Counted from the first letter of the stretch, positions 1 to 11,991 are shown. The stretch: DNA of 64,000 nucleotides from Cotesia glomerata (GCF_020080835.1 NC_058167.1:11493403-11557402); one strand, 5' to 3'. Numbers and translations: made by a program. The notes: generated by a model from the letters alone, not told the origin.

Positions 1-72
1 ATGTTGTCGAGGAAATAGATATTGTCAATTTCTTTAAATCGTGTTCGATAATTAAATATTAAATATTCATAA

Positions 73-448
73 GCCAGTCCCATGGCTAAGCGGTATAATG
101 CTTGTCATGCTTGCTTGGGACTGGTGAGGCGTGGGTTCGAATCCCGGTGTGAGCTGAAATTTAATTTTCAGTGAACATCGGTGCTCGTAACTCATGCCGG
201 GCTGTACAGGTTTGGGTTTTTCGATGGTTTCCCCAAGCCCTGTGCTACCGGTGGGGCACAGGCAAATGCGTGCAGTTTCCCCAAAGTCGGCCCATCGCCG
301 CATTACTCTCCAGGCTGAAAAAGTATGTAATACCGCCAAACTTATTCTGCCAAACTTAATGTACCGATCAGCCTGGGTCCCCTTCCGGTCTCGGCCGGAC
401 CCCCATCGAGACAGAAGTCTGAAAAGCGGAGTTAAAATAAAAAAAAAT
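73..448 (+). mobile_element. tRNA-derived SINE with target-site duplication
   Basis: This is a short interspersed element of about 376 bp, much richer in GC than its surroundings. An A-box-like sequence (TGGCTAAGCGG, 83-93) and a perfect B box (GGTTCGAATCC, 134-144) give it a tRNA-like head with an internal RNA polymerase III promoter. The body is not tRNA-related, and the element ends in an A-rich tail from about 435. A 16-bp direct repeat (TATTAAATATTCATAA) lies at 57-72 and 449-464 without mismatch, which marks LINE-mediated insertion and sets both boundaries. The head also contains an inverted pair, CCAGTCCC (74-81) and GGGACTGG (117-124). The perfect duplication suggests a fairly young insertion. 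The open frames across it on both strands have no supporting features. The parent tRNA is not clear; the spacing suggests a Leu/Ser-type long tRNA, which is inference. Confidence 0.88.
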
Positions 449-464
449 TATTAAATATTCATAA

Positions 465-2624
465 CATCAAAAATCAGAATTGAAAAAAAAATATGAGTGA
501 AAATTATTAGATCTAAAATAAAATTTAACACAGTTTTAAATTTTTTAGCTAAAGAAAAATTTTACTGATTTTAAATGTTTTCTGGTTGCAGTGAATCAAC
601 ATACAAAAGTGTCATTGCAAAAGAGAATGCAAAAATTCATCTATCTGTTGCAGATAAACTCATTCATGATGACCAAAAAGTCATTTGAAAATGAATTTCA
701 AAGATTTAAACGATATTTTCAACATAGCCAGCATTTAATTAAGCAGAAGACACATGTTAAAAAGTAAATTCGAAGCTTTCACTTTAAAACAAAAAAAAAG
801 TAAACGAAAAACAACAATTATTTTATTATTTTCCAGAGCTCAAAAAAAGGCGCTGATGTTTATTTTGATTGTGATCGATTGATCGTAATCAGCGAGAGAG
901 CAAAAATTACTTTCAAGACTATTAAATTGATTTTTATTTTGTGGATTGTCAGAATTGATAGTTTAAATACTACACTGAAATAAAACGTAATCTTTATGGA
1001 TGCACTTTTCATTTTAAGCAAATCAAATGTTGAAAGACAAAGAATCTTTAATCAAAAAAATTAAGCAAGTTTGTATAAAAAGTGTCCAAAATATAAAAAT
1101 TTGCCTTGATATTTAGAAATATATTTACTGAGGCATATTTAAGCTGCAACGCGTAAATAAGTTTTTGAACGGTACTTAACAACTTAATTTACCTCTTTGC
1201 AAGAGAAAAGTTTTGACTACCTTTCGCCACCTATCGGATTTTCGGAGAACTATGAAATTTAACAAAAATATCTATTTAATGTATCATTATTGTTGTATTA
1301 TTTTACTAGAGTGACAATTATAGTTTCACGAATTAGAGAAAAGAAGTCTAAAAAATTGACGAACTTCACAGCAAAAATTATGCAATTCATTAATTTTTAC
1401 AATTATAGCTTAGAAAAATACAACTTAAAAACTAATTTAATAAAAGTTGTGCAAAGTTTTTTCCAAAAGTCAAGATTTTAAAGGTTACACTATCTGAATT
1501 AATTATTAATTAATTTAAAACAAGAATTCGCGCAACAATAAAAAATAAATGAACTGATAAATTTGTCATTTTAGAAGTCTTGATTGGAGAATGTATAGAA
1601 TTCGCGTTTACGAGGAAATAGATCAATTAAGAAAAGGATCAAATAAATATACACATACATCTATAGATGTATAGTGTTATTCAGAAGGAGATTGTGAACA
1701 AAGACGTTGGTTTTCTTGTCGCACAGACTGAGAATCCCAATCTCCTTGCAACCCCAACGAACTGCTACGAACATAGTATGGAAGGCGAGTAAGAGTAGAC
1801 TATCTCTAACCGAAGTTATTCTCTCTGACTTCCATTCACTACTACAGCATCTCGCGATCCACTTCTCGTCCAACCGAGTAAATGTTTAAATTTAAGACAA
1901 GTTAATTAAAACTGAGTGTAATTATAGCCGTAGTCTTGCTGGGAAAACCAACATAACCAACTAAATATCATGCTCTAGGTATTAACCACCGCCTTTTATT
2001 TTTAATTTTGTAGATTCTAATAAAAAATATTTAATTAAAAGCATGAGAACTCTGCCATTAAGTTGAGCAAGTAAACAGTAAACATGTTTTTTTCCCCAAA
2101 TTTATAATTAATAAATTACACTCAACTTTTAACATCAATGATAGAATGATTGAGAATAATGTTATAGAATTTCTAATACTCCTTAATCCAATTTATCTAG
2201 AGTATGACTCAGCAAATTTAAGTCCGATTAACACTGGACATATCGCGTGCCATTTGCCAGTGTCCAAGCCATTAAAATCAGATTCCACTCCCTTGTAATG
2301 CGCTCATTCGTTGTATTGCATTCGACATATATTACGGAAACTTTTCAAATTAATGCATTTATCCGATTGTATATATGCTTTAGAGAAGTTCTGTCTCTTC
2401 ATTAGATAACGAATGTACAACAAAATACATAAATGCCAACAAAAGATACTTAAATAGCTTGTATGTTTAAGTCTGAGTCGAAATTTTGTGAATTAAAAGC
2501 TTTCAAAAGTAATGTATACTTTCAATTATCAGAAAAAAAAAAACGAAAAAAATTTTTAGTCACTGTGAGTTTAGTTATGTAGGAAATGCCCATTAAAAAA
2601 AAAAATTTTTTTTCTCTCAATGTA
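465..2624. other. AT-rich non-coding stretch
   Basis: I see no gene here. The sequence is AT-rich and apparently single-copy within the window. A somewhat GC-richer patch at about 1690-1890 is open for 60-70 codons on both strands, with no recognisable motif. The 17-mer TTTCGCCACCTATCGGA at 1222-1238 recurs in near-identical form at 40113-40130. Confidence 0.6.
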
Positions 2625-2837
2625 CACAGAATTAGCAAGATGACTCTGGATATCATCCCAGATTATACTCAGTGATATCTGCAGTGAAAAAAAATTTAGA
2701 TAGTAGCTAAAAAAATCCAGATTATACCCATTGTAATCTGGATTATACTCATTGTAATCTGGATTATATTAGCTACTATCTGAAATTTTTTTCCACTCAG
2801 TATAATCTGTGATGATATCCAGTGTCATCTTCCCGTG
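2625..2837. mobile_element. Palindromic MITE, GATATCATCC family, copy 1
   Basis: This is a nearly perfect foldback element. The left arm carries ATGACTCTGGATATCATCCC and the right arm its complement, ending in CCCGTG. It is flanked by TA on both sides (2623-2624 and 2838-2839). The interior repeats a self-complementary word built from AATCCAGATTATACTCA. A full-length relative lies at 58897-59136, and longer relatives lie at 16430-18220 and 56674-57715. It has no coding capacity. Confidence 0.85.
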
Positions 2838-3222
2838 TAGAATACAAAAAATTGAGAAAAATTTGTGCTGACACGTTGTTGAAATTTTCCTTCCGAAAAA
2901 AAATTTTTTTTCATCATTATTTACATATTAGGCACTGTTTTACTGAATTGAATTTGAAATTAATCAGCCGGATATTTTTTTTTTGCCACTGCCGTACCAA
3001 AAAAAATTCTAAATAAGTATTTGTTACCCTTGGACTTCTACACTGACCCGCTAGATAGACTGTAAAATTCAAAATTTTGTCAATATTATTACAAAAATTC
3101 AACAGCACATTTTAAACAGATTATACGTGAGAAATATCAAAATAAATTAAATTTTTTTTTTAATTATAGATCCCAGAATATCTTTAGAAAAAAATGAGCA
3201 GGGATGAAAAAATTAGTAATTA
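2838..3222. other. AT-rich non-coding stretch
   Basis: This is AT-rich sequence with several A/T homopolymer runs. I recognise no element in it. Confidence 0.5.
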
Positions 3223-3576
3223 CACGGAGAGAAAAAATTTCTTTTGAAAAAAATGATGTAATAAGAAACTAATTTGTTGAAAATTTTAAACAATTTTATT
3301 TCTTAGCTAAATAAATGAAAATTTTTTTCAAAGTAACTTTCTTGTTGAAAAAAAATTTTTTTTTAGTTGGAAAAAAACAATTTCAGATATAGACAACTTG
3401 CAAATTTTCATCTGAAATTATTTTTTTCCAAATCTAGAAGACTTTTCTTCAACAAGAAAGTTACTATGAGAAAAAATTTAATTTCTTTAGCTAACAAATA
3501 AAATTGTTTAAAATTTCAAACAAATTAATTTCTTATTAAAAAGTTGCTGATTTAAAAAAAAAATTTTTTTTAAGTA
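3223..3576. mobile_element. Degraded palindromic MITE with CACGGAGAG end
   Basis: The left end reads CACGGAGAGAAAAAATTTC after a TA at 3221-3222. Arms of about 125 bp are inverted repeats of each other; both contain AAAATTTTAAACAATTTTAT and AGTAACTTTCTTGTTGAA or their complements. The right terminus no longer shows a CCGTG end, so that boundary is approximate and the copy is probably old. Confidence 0.6.
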
Positions 3577-4394
3577 TGCATTAGAAATATAATTGTCCTT
3601 GGAAGTATATTTAAAAATAAATTAATAATTAGTAGATCATTGGTTCATTTAAAAATAATTTAAAACATGTGACATCTTCCAAAGACAATATCGAATGTCA
3701 ATATTATTTCAGTATTCACCCGTAGATTTAAATGAATAATTTATTTAGAGAAGAATAATAAATCGGCGAATAGATATACGTATCTAAATCGTAATGTTTT
3801 ATGTAGTTGTATTTCGGGGACGGATTTCTCGGTATCTGGAGGTCATGGTGGTTTGGAAAATCAAGACAAGGAACGAGGATAGGGATAAAGATAAAGATGA
3901 GGATGAGGATATTGAGTAGCGAGAAATCGAGGCGCAGGGAGGAGTATACAGCTACACGAGCATTACGGACATTAGATTGGGACACGAGCGCAATAAACCT
4001 ATCTGTATAATCTGCCCTGCAGGAATTAACAGCCCTCTGAAGGTAGCCACTAACGAAGTAATTCACTGGATGAACGTGGGGGCGAACCTCCGTGCAGAGG
4101 GGGTCTTATGTACTTACTTCAGTGTATGTGCATCTGTGTGTATAAATACATAGATAATACATTGAATCTTTTGGAACGAAGATTTAGATCGAATTACCGA
4201 GTAGCCGCAGTTAATAATTCCCGAATTACATACACAACTGTTTCTCTGCGCTATTAATTTTACTTTTTTTCCTACTCTTTGTCTTTTTGATTTACGAGTG
4301 CTATTTTTGTTCTTCTTATCTACAATGAGTGATATGTATTTTGCGCAATTCAAAACTTAGGAACCTATATAATCTCTAAATTGGAAAAAATGTA
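3577..4394. other. Non-coding stretch with GC-richer patch
   Basis: A GC-richer patch at about 3800-4115 has open frames on both strands (112 codons on the minus strand), but no motif, codon bias or splice context supports a gene. The rest is AT-rich. Confidence 0.5.
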
Positions 4395-4520
4395 CGCAGC
4401 AAAAAATTTTGCGTCATTGCGTCAAAAAATTTTGTGTTAAAAATTTTTGTCTTAAATATTTAACATGAAAATTTTTAACAAAAAATTTTTTGACGTAATG
4501 ACGCAAAATTTTTTACTGTG
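4395..4520. mobile_element. Small MITE, GCGTCA family, copy 1
   Basis: This foldback element of 126 bp has termini CGCAGCAAAAAATTTTGCGT and a complementary right end, ACTGTG. It is flanked by TA at 4393-4394 and 4521-4522. Relatives with end CACAGTAAAAAATTTTGCGT lie at 39907-39996 and 63497-63670. This copy differs from them by A-to-G and T-to-C changes near the left tip. Confidence 0.8.
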
Positions 4521-4966
4521 TAACCAATCAATCTGAATTTATAATTGTCAAGCAATTTTTTTAATTTCAATTGACTCTATTAAAGTCACGTCCTACTTTT
4601 TAGACAATAAAGTTATCAAAATATCAAGAAAATATTAACATATCTGTTTAAAAATAAAAAAAAAAAAATTACTTCATTTATTACAAAAAAAAATGTTAAT
4701 AGACGGAAAGAAATTTATTACCATTTTTTAAATAAAATTTACGAAAAAATTAATTTATTTTATTGTAAAAAAAAATTTATATGTTGTTAATTTTATGTAA
4801 TAGTAAATTCTTTTTCATTTATTTTATTTTATTTATTTTAATTTTAATGTCAAGATGAAGGCTAAATAGCAAAAGTATATAATTTGTAAAATAAAGTAAT
4901 TTCACGCATTATTTTTAAAATTAATAATTCATAATCATATATTGCGTAGATTGAATTATGATCCCG
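4521..4966. other. AT-rich non-coding stretch
   Basis: This is very AT-rich sequence with long A and T runs; I recognise no feature. Confidence 0.5.
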
Positions 4967-5084
4967 TACTGAAAAAAAATATATGCCGCATATACGGGGC
5001 AAAAAGTATGTGGCATACATATTTTATATGTGCGATGTATATGTATTTTTGCCAGCATAGACGCGCATATATATTTTTTCAGTG
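4967..5084. mobile_element. Small palindromic MITE, CATATATG type
   Basis: The left arm ACTGAAAAAAAATATATGC is complementary to the right arm GCATATATATTTTTTCAGTG. The interior is rich in CATATA/TATATG words. The flanks are CG on the left and TG on the right, compatible with a 2-bp TG duplication altered by one transition. It is about 118 bp and non-coding. Confidence 0.65.
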
Positions 5085-5097
5085 TGGAATATTTAAA

Positions 5098-5861
5098 CAC
5101 GGAAAAAGTAAACTGTAATAAATAACAGTCGATTTATAATAAGTAATGATCAATTGTTAAAAATTACCATTTCAAACAGTAAAATTGTGATTTTACTATT
5201 TAGTTTATAATATTTACCATTTAAACGTTACAATTTACTCTTTACATGGAAGAAAATACTATTTCAAACAGTAATATTCGCTATATAAATGTCTAAAATG
5301 TTGAAGTATAATAATTAAGAATTCAGACTTTGATATTTATTATTTCGTACCGAAAAAATGATCTTATGATATGTAAAAAGTATAAAATAAAGTTAGTAAA
5401 TTTCTAATACAAGCAACGTCAATATTTACAAAGTAAAATGGTAAATTTTAAACGCAACGCTAAAAATCAAACTGTAATTATTGACTTGCTTGGACTGGTA
5501 AAATGTATATTTTAAAAGTATAATTTTTACTGTTTCAAATGTTAAATTCTCCCAGAGTGAGATCTCCTTCTCTTTCATCTAAGTTCCCCTTCTCCTCATA
5601 AAATGGGCTATATATTAAAATGGCAACTTTTACTGTTTGAAACTGTAATTTTTTAAGATGAAAGAGTCGTTATTTACTATAGTGACAGCTATTAATCACT
5701 TATTTTGGACATTAGATTGGATTATAAATTGTGGCTTTTATACTTTCAACATTAAGTTCTGTAATATTTATATTTTTGCCACCCCGATGTTTGCTTTACT
5801 GTTTGAAACTATAAAAATTAACCGAAATCCGAGTGAATATTACAGTTTACTTTTTTCCGTG
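5098..5861 (-). mobile_element. MITE, AGTAAACTGTAAT family, copy A
   Basis: This is one of four copies of a palindromic element of about 765 bp whose ends read CACGGAAAAA(A)GTAAACTGTAAT. It lies opposite to the copies at 49501, 50264 and 53315. The interior repeats TTTCAAACAGTAAAA or its complement many times. The flanking dinucleotide is AA on both sides (5096-5097, 5862-5863), unlike the TA seen for the other full copies. The 70-codon open frame inside is not conserved as protein. Confidence 0.87.
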
Positions 5862-7254
5862 AATGATTAAATAAAATTCGTTATATTAATGGATTTATAT
5901 CCAGGATAATAATAATTTTTTTTATAATATTTATCTTCTGATTGTATTTTTTTTTTGTATCAAACAATTACAAAACTTGTTAATAAATATTAGTAAAATT
6001 AAAAAATCATAAATTAACATAATGCAGACGATCTAATAACAGAATTTTAAGGTTCATAAAATTTTCAAGGTAAAAACCATAATTTTAATATGAAAAGTTC
6101 AAAATATAAAAACCTTGAAAGCACACTCAATAAATATAAAAGATACTTAAATACTCCTAAATAGTCTTTATATTAACTTTATATTTAACATCGATAAAAT
6201 TTGTTGCCAAGAGGAAACGTGCTCCGTATAAATATGTACCCACTTTTGGTCCAATGGCGGCTGGCGTTTAGATCCAGCGAATGAAACAGATAGATTCTCG
6301 GAAAGTCACGGCATCATCGAAATTTCGGATTTCTTTCAATGACCAGCACCAGCGTGTCGTTGTCACAACTGAACTGCGTCTCCGATTCTAGCCTACTTCA
6401 ATATTCATTCATAAAAATTTTAGAGGTCATCTCAACATTGTTAACATTTGACCGGCCAACATTTATTGACAATCAATGGAATATATAATTTAATTTTTTT
6501 ATAAGTAAAATAACGTTGAATGGCTAAATGAAAGATGACTCCTATTGAAAACACCGGTAGAAAAAATATTTGATTCAATATACATATACTATTCAAATTT
6601 TATACTTGAATTATTGGAAAATAGTATAAATCATGGATATTGCATCATATAAAGTACGCCGATTACATCATTTTGCATGTAACTGTGACTTAAAAGTCAA
6701 CGTATGTCAATATTATAAATAATTGTCTTATTGTCGCTTAATTGAAGTTTATACCTTCACATTTACGCTTCCTTTTAAGAAATATCATTCTTTTAACATT
6801 TTAGTTATAATTGAATAAATTTTATCGATTTATTTATACTCCTTTAAAAATTCTAATTGTTTGTCAATTTTATTTTTATTTATTTTCTAATTTAAAAAAA
6901 ATGTTCTTTATACATTATATAAATATTTAAATATTTTTTTATCATAAAAATTCAATTTTAAAGTGAAATAATGTTATAAAATTAATCAAAAATTAGCTCA
7001 GTGCAAATATCCAATCGAAATATTTAAAAAAAATTTTTTTTAATTTTTAAAAGTCAGATAAGGATCAGTTTATGACCTCAGGTACTCTCTGTACCTTTCG
7101 GTTTTGCTAGAGACCATCATCAGAATCATAACTATATTATTAAATCGAACGCCCAATAGCAATAAATTGCTATCAAAAATGAATAAATAATTTAACTTTA
7201 ACAATAGTCTTTATTAAACTAAAATTTTAATCAATTAAAATATTATTTATATAT
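5862..7254. other. Non-coding stretch with GC-richer block
   Basis: The stretch is mostly AT-rich. A block at about 6210-6420 is GC-richer and appears single-copy, with no open frame of note. It could be conserved non-coding DNA, but the sequence alone cannot show that. Confidence 0.5.
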
Positions 7255-7319
7255 TTTAATTCTTAGCGGGAAATAAGGACTACAATTTCTTGTGAACTAT
7301 TTTTTATTTCATCGCCAAC

Positions 7320-7348
7320 GTTTCGTCAGTAATTCCTGATTTTTTCAG
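7320..7348 (-). ncRNA. Hammerhead-ribozyme-like core, left arm
   Basis: Read on the minus strand, the sequence gives CTGAAAA, a stem with loop GAATTA, then CTGAC-GAAAC and GTTGG. The stem retains most pairing, but the base corresponding to core G8 is A, which would be expected to abolish catalysis. It is the inverted partner of the core at 9042-9070. Confidence 0.5.
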
Positions 7349-7637
7349 GGCTCTATAATGAAGAAACACAACATTAAATTAACAATATATAAACATGTCA
7401 AATAATAAATACAATTATACATATATCTCAGTCAATACATAATTAATAATCAATTACAATGAAATCTAACCTTTAAAATGATTAATTTTAACAAGCATTC
7501 TCGAAATACTAACCAAAATTTAAAATTACTCCACAATTGTCATAAATACAAATCTTAAAATGACCCAACTAGCAGAACAATACATCCAGAATATAATTTT
7601 ATACTGATAAATAATAAATGACTGAGTTGAGTAATGT

Positions 7638-8668
7638 CCCGAGAAAAAATGTTTCTATATAATTATATATAATTTTATATAATCATATATGATTATATAT
7701 GGAATCACATATATAATTACATACAATTATATATGATCATACATAATTATATATAATCATACATGATTATATATGGAATTGTATATGAGGTTATATATAA
7801 TCATATATAATTATATTTGACTATATATGGAGCAATATACAACCATGCACGATTATATATAGTTCCATATACAATTATATATAAGTATATAGAATTATAT
7901 ATAATCATACATGATTATATATGGAATTGTATATGAGGTTATATATAATCATATATAATTATATATGACTATATATGGAGCAATATACAGCCATGCAAGA
8001 TTGTATATAGTCCCATATATAATTATATATAAGTATATATAATTATATATGCTTATATATAATTAACAGACATAAAAATTTTTTCTTTGAAAAAAAATTT
8101 TTTTTTTGGTAATCACAAAAAGTGTAAAATGATGTTTATAATTACGTTTAAATAATTCTGAAATACAAAATTTGTCACATTTCCTATGAGATGTTTTGGT
8201 CTGCTCTGCTATTACCTAATAGTAAAATCATTATTTATTTTATTATTTAAATAAGTGTTATATTATAATGAAATTCGGTAAAATAAATAAATTATGAATA
8301 ATGACTATCCAAATATATATTAAAATCAATTTTTATATTCCATTTATGATAAACTCATATGATACATTATGTAGATCATAGAATCATTATTATCTAAGAC
8401 AGCAGCACAGCAGACACTTCAAGACGCACGGAGATCACCAAAGGTAAGTAGCATTGAGCAGGGTTAATAGTTGGATGGGTGACCGCTGGTATTATAGCTA
8501 TAAAATTATATCTAGATATTTTTTTTTGCATTTTAATTGGTTACACAGAATTGCGTAGGACCATATTAAATATTCTATCCATAAAATTAACCCAATAATT
8601 AATTAGATGCAATAAATATATAATTAAATATTGTTATATATAATTATATATAAATATTTTTTCTCGGG
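7638..8668. mobile_element. TA-rich MITE with CCCGAGAAAAAAT ends
   Basis: The termini CCCGAGAAAAAATGTTT and the complement of CCCGAGAAAAAATATTT are flanked by GT on both sides (7636-7637 and 8669-8670). The left interior (7660-8060) is a higher-order array of ATATAATCATATATGATT-type words, with two long near-identical blocks around 7750-7860 and 7900-8010. The right part carries a 5S-rRNA-derived segment (8426-8493). It is nested inside the composite at 7255-9135. Confidence 0.78.
8426..8493 (+). pseudogene. 5S rRNA-derived segment
   Basis: The segment matches the 3' half of eukaryotic 5S rRNA around the internal promoter. It contains GAGATCACC AAAGGTAAGTAG in place of the box A region, GGTTAATAGTTGG in place of the intermediate element, and GATGGGTGACCGCTGG in place of box C. 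Many substitutions and the missing 5' third exclude a working 5S gene. It may be a SINE3-type head or a captured pseudogene carried by the surrounding MITE. Similarity to 5S rRNA is judged by eye from the conserved boxes. Confidence 0.75.
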
Positions 8669-8817
8669 GTGTGTATGTATTTTTACAATAAAGTTTTTAC
8701 AAAGTAATTTTTTATTTATAATTATAAAATTATTATTGATTATTAATTATGTATTGACTGAGATATGTGAATTGTATTTATTATTTGGTGTGTATATATA
8801 TTGTTAATTTAATGTTG

Positions 8818-9019
8818 CACTGAAAAAAAAATTAACTTGAATCAAGACTAAAATTCTTGAACCAAGAAAATAATTTTGAAGAAGCTCATTGTCTTGAATC
8901 AAGACGAAAAATTCTTGAATCAAGTAAAATTTCTTAGTTTAAGAATTTTTCAACTCAAACCAAGAAAATGAAATTCTTTAAAATTATTTACTTGATTCAA
9001 GTAAATTTTTTTTTCTGTG
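8818..9019. mobile_element. MITE, CTTGAATCAAG type, with in-window empty site
   Basis: The ends CACTGAAAAAAAAATT and the complement of CACAGAAAAAAAAATT enclose repeated CTTGAATCAAG palindromes. It is flanked by TG on both sides (8816-8817 and 9020-9021). The inverted partner arm near 7360-7380, read in reverse, gives AATGTTGTGTTTCTTC without the insertion. The TG duplication is therefore demonstrated, not assumed. Confidence 0.87.
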
Positions 9020-9041
9020 TGTGTTTCTTCATTGTAGATCC

Positions 9042-9070
9042 CTGAAGAAGTCAGGAATTACTGACGAAAC
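9042..9070 (+). ncRNA. Hammerhead-ribozyme-like core, right arm
   Basis: The sequence reads CTGAAGA, then a perfect 5-bp stem GTCAG/CTGAC around loop GAATTA, then GAAAC. This fits the conserved hammerhead core CUGANGA - stem II - GAAA. Stems I and III are not clearly closed in the DNA shown, so a complete self-cleaving fold is not established. Hammerhead motifs are known in Penelope-like retroelements and related repeats. A relative with a changed core lies at 18318-18346. Confidence 0.6.
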
Positions 9071-9135
9071 GTTGGCGATGAAATAAAAAATAGTCCACAA
9101 GAAATTGTCGTCCTTATTTCCCACTAAGAATTAAA

Positions 9136-11716
9136 GTAACAATAAGACAAGGATATATATACATCATGAGTATTATTTATATAATAGTTAATTAAAAATC
9201 TTCAACGAATTTTTGAACCATTATTCTAAAGAATATTCATATAAAAAATTTAACGAATATATAAATTGGCGCACTTTATAAAGTAAATGTTTACAAGTAA
9301 AAATACACGAGCACCGTTCTTTTTGTATCGGAAGTTGACAAGAGTACCTCGCCAGTAAATAAAACAACTTCTTAAGACGCTCAGAGGCACTGCGGCTTTT
9401 GTCTATTTCTTTGTACTTTTATTTCCGACCCTTGTGACTAGAAAATTCACCGAATCAACAAAGCGATTGAAATAAGAAGAAAATCCTTAAAAAAGCTATA
9501 AAAGTTGTTTATGTAGATCAAAGTAGGTATACCTAAATTTTCCGTTCTTTATGTACAAAAATTATTGCCAGTATTTCTGAATAAAATTTTTATAAAAGAA
9601 AATTCATTTGAAAAAATTTTTACTGGAAGGTATCATTAATTTTTTTATTTTTAATACAAAAAATAAAATAAGTATGGAAGATTATAGTTAATGCAAAAAG
9701 TATGAGCCGTAATTTAGTACAACTTTGAAAATAAGATAAGACAGGAAAGTCGTGGTAAGATATGTGACTTATATGTTCTGGCAGTGACTTCATAGCCTAA
9801 CTCACATCCAAGATATTTTCACGCGAAACCCCTGGCGAGCCACAAATATATTTATGTCGATAGTTTCTTGATTTGTCGGCTCACACCGGTCATCAATATC
9901 CTCCCCCAGGAGCTCTGAGATATTTGGGGTAACGCATGGAAACTCACTCCTTGCTGTAGGGTGATATCCTATATAACTTGTCCAACTTACAGATGCAGAG
10001 GATCGATTCGAATCATGCCTCGTATACTTTCACAAAGATTGCCTATTTATACTCGCTGATAACTGATAACTACTCTCAGCTATAATTAACCCATTCTCGT
10101 ATTTTATTTCAGTAGTGTTGGTGATTTATTTTTTTAATTTCAAACATTTTTTTACGGATGTCATTAACTAAAATAAAATTAATAATAAAACATGGAAAAT
10201 AATAAATATTTTATTGAAAATAAATAAAAATACTAAAATATCAACACATTAATTTTTTATTATCATACAAGGTTTAAAAAAATTTTTTTTAATTAAATAT
10301 AAAATTAAAAAATGTAAGTAATTAATAATTTATATTTATAAAAAATTAATCCAATTATTTGCATAAATTTTGTAAAAAATTTTTTGAAAACGCATTTATA
10401 AAAAAAAAATCAACCAAATTAAAAAAAAAAATTTGTATCACCCTATTGGTTGGTTAAAAAAATTTGAAAAAAAAATAAATAATTAAAAATTATGTTTTGA
10501 CAAGGAAATTATAAAAAAAAATGTAAAATTAGTTCCAAAAATTATTTAAATTAAAAAAAATATTGTAATTTAAAAAAAATCAGCCAAATTTTCGATTAAA
10601 AAATTGCAAATTTTCTTATTGGTTAAAAAAAATAAAAAAAAAAATCACGGGTACTTTTTTCAAAAACTTTAATAAAAATTATTACTATTTTGTTTGATAA
10701 TATAAATTTTATAAATTAACGAGAATAATAATCCGCAAAAAAAGTCATGCAATAAATTTCCCAAAGAAAATTAATTAAAGCAAAATAAGTCAGTAATTCC
10801 AGCTAAATTCTTACCTAAGGACAAAAAATGGTATATCCTTTAGGTATTAGCGGCAAATTTTTCGCAACAAAAAAAAGCCTTGATCCTTTTATAACCAAAG
10901 TTCACTTAATTCGTTAATATAAACTAAGACATCTGGTTTAGTGTGCATTAGCGAAAGCTAACAGTGAGAAGCTTTACGTTTTACGACAAAACTTAACTCT
11001 AATATTCCTCGGTAGATTTAGTGTAATGCCACCCAGGCTCTAAAAAACTAAAAATAAAACAACAAAAATCCAAACATAGTTGAATGAGATTCCGCCGGTG
11101 AAATTATTAAGAAAAATTTAACGACACGATTCAGGGCCAAAAAATTTTCTTTATTCTTCACTTATTTTTTATTTTTCTACCTGTTGCAAGATATTCAAAC
11201 AAATGAATTTTTTTAACTAAAAAATCCAAGGCTTCGCCGGAATTCCGGATCTCGGACCGTAAAAGTTATAAGTAATAGGAAGAACATGGAGGTGAAAATG
11301 AAAAAAAGTAGCCAGTAATAATTTAACGACAATCACACGAGGGTCCCCCCCCTCTCCTTATACTAGTTATAGAGTCAACAGACTGGTGCACTCCAGGTTA
11401 TCGTAGTTGTAGTCATCGTCAAGGCGGTAGACCGTGACACAAGTTTACGATCCAGTATTGAATATAATTTACAACGTCCGTAGTCTCTAGTCCAACTAAG
11501 TACAAGTAACTTCACCATTACCTGACACATCTGTGATTTTTTTTTACGTAATGTTTACCCCAATATTCCTCAGAATATTTTTTTTTCACAATGCGCAGTC
11601 AAATACAAGGTCATGCTGTTTTTTTTTTTTTTTTTTTACTTGTAAACAGTAGCGAAATAAATTATTGTGAAAAATTCAAAAAAGAATTTTTGTATTTTTT
11701 CAGTCTACAAGCTCAA
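9136..11716. other. Non-coding stretch
   Basis: I see no gene. GC-richer single-copy patches lie at about 9300-9430, 9760-10060 and 11340-11510. The part at 10130-10720 is extremely A-rich, with repeated runs of lysine-codon-like AAA and two CTTATTGG/CCTATTGG motifs. A dispersed repeat occupies 9640-9755. Confidence 0.5.
9640..9755 (+). repeat. Dispersed repeat shared with 24975-25110
   Basis: The run AATAAGTATGGAAGATTATA, then AATGCAAAAAGTATGA and AACTTTGAAAATAA, recurs in the same order and orientation at 24975-25110 with few differences. I do not recognise the family. Confidence 0.7.
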
Positions 11717-11991
11717 GCCTCGGCCGAGTCGAAATTTGTCGAAAGTCGTAGATTCAACGTAGTGAACCTTCAAACCGTAAATTCGAAGTATTAATCGTTA
11801 TAAACGTTAGTTGAACGTAACAAACGTTCAAATCGTAAATTCAATGTTTTGAACGTTTAAAACGTCAGTTTACCGTATTGGACGTAAAAAATATAAACTC
11901 AACATTTTCAAAATAGAATAAATTTAAAAATATTCCAAGTACCACTGATTCTTAATTAAACACTAGCTAGTCTTCTTAAACAGCCATATAG

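Larger units (their letters stand above)
7255..9135. mobile_element. Composite inverted-repeat element with hammerhead-like cores
   Basis: The outer arms are inverted repeats starting TTTAATTCTTAGCGGGAAAT and ending with the complement at 9135. Each arm of roughly 200-250 bp contains a hammerhead-like core followed by GTTGGCGATGAAATAAAAAA. The arms then share a region with CTCAGTCAATACATAATTAA (left) and its complement (right). Two younger elements are nested: 7638-8668 in the middle and 8818-9019 in the right arm. The core next to the end recalls Penelope-like retroelements, in which hammerhead motifs are known; assigning this element to them is inference, since no reverse transcriptase is present. 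Confidence 0.75.
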
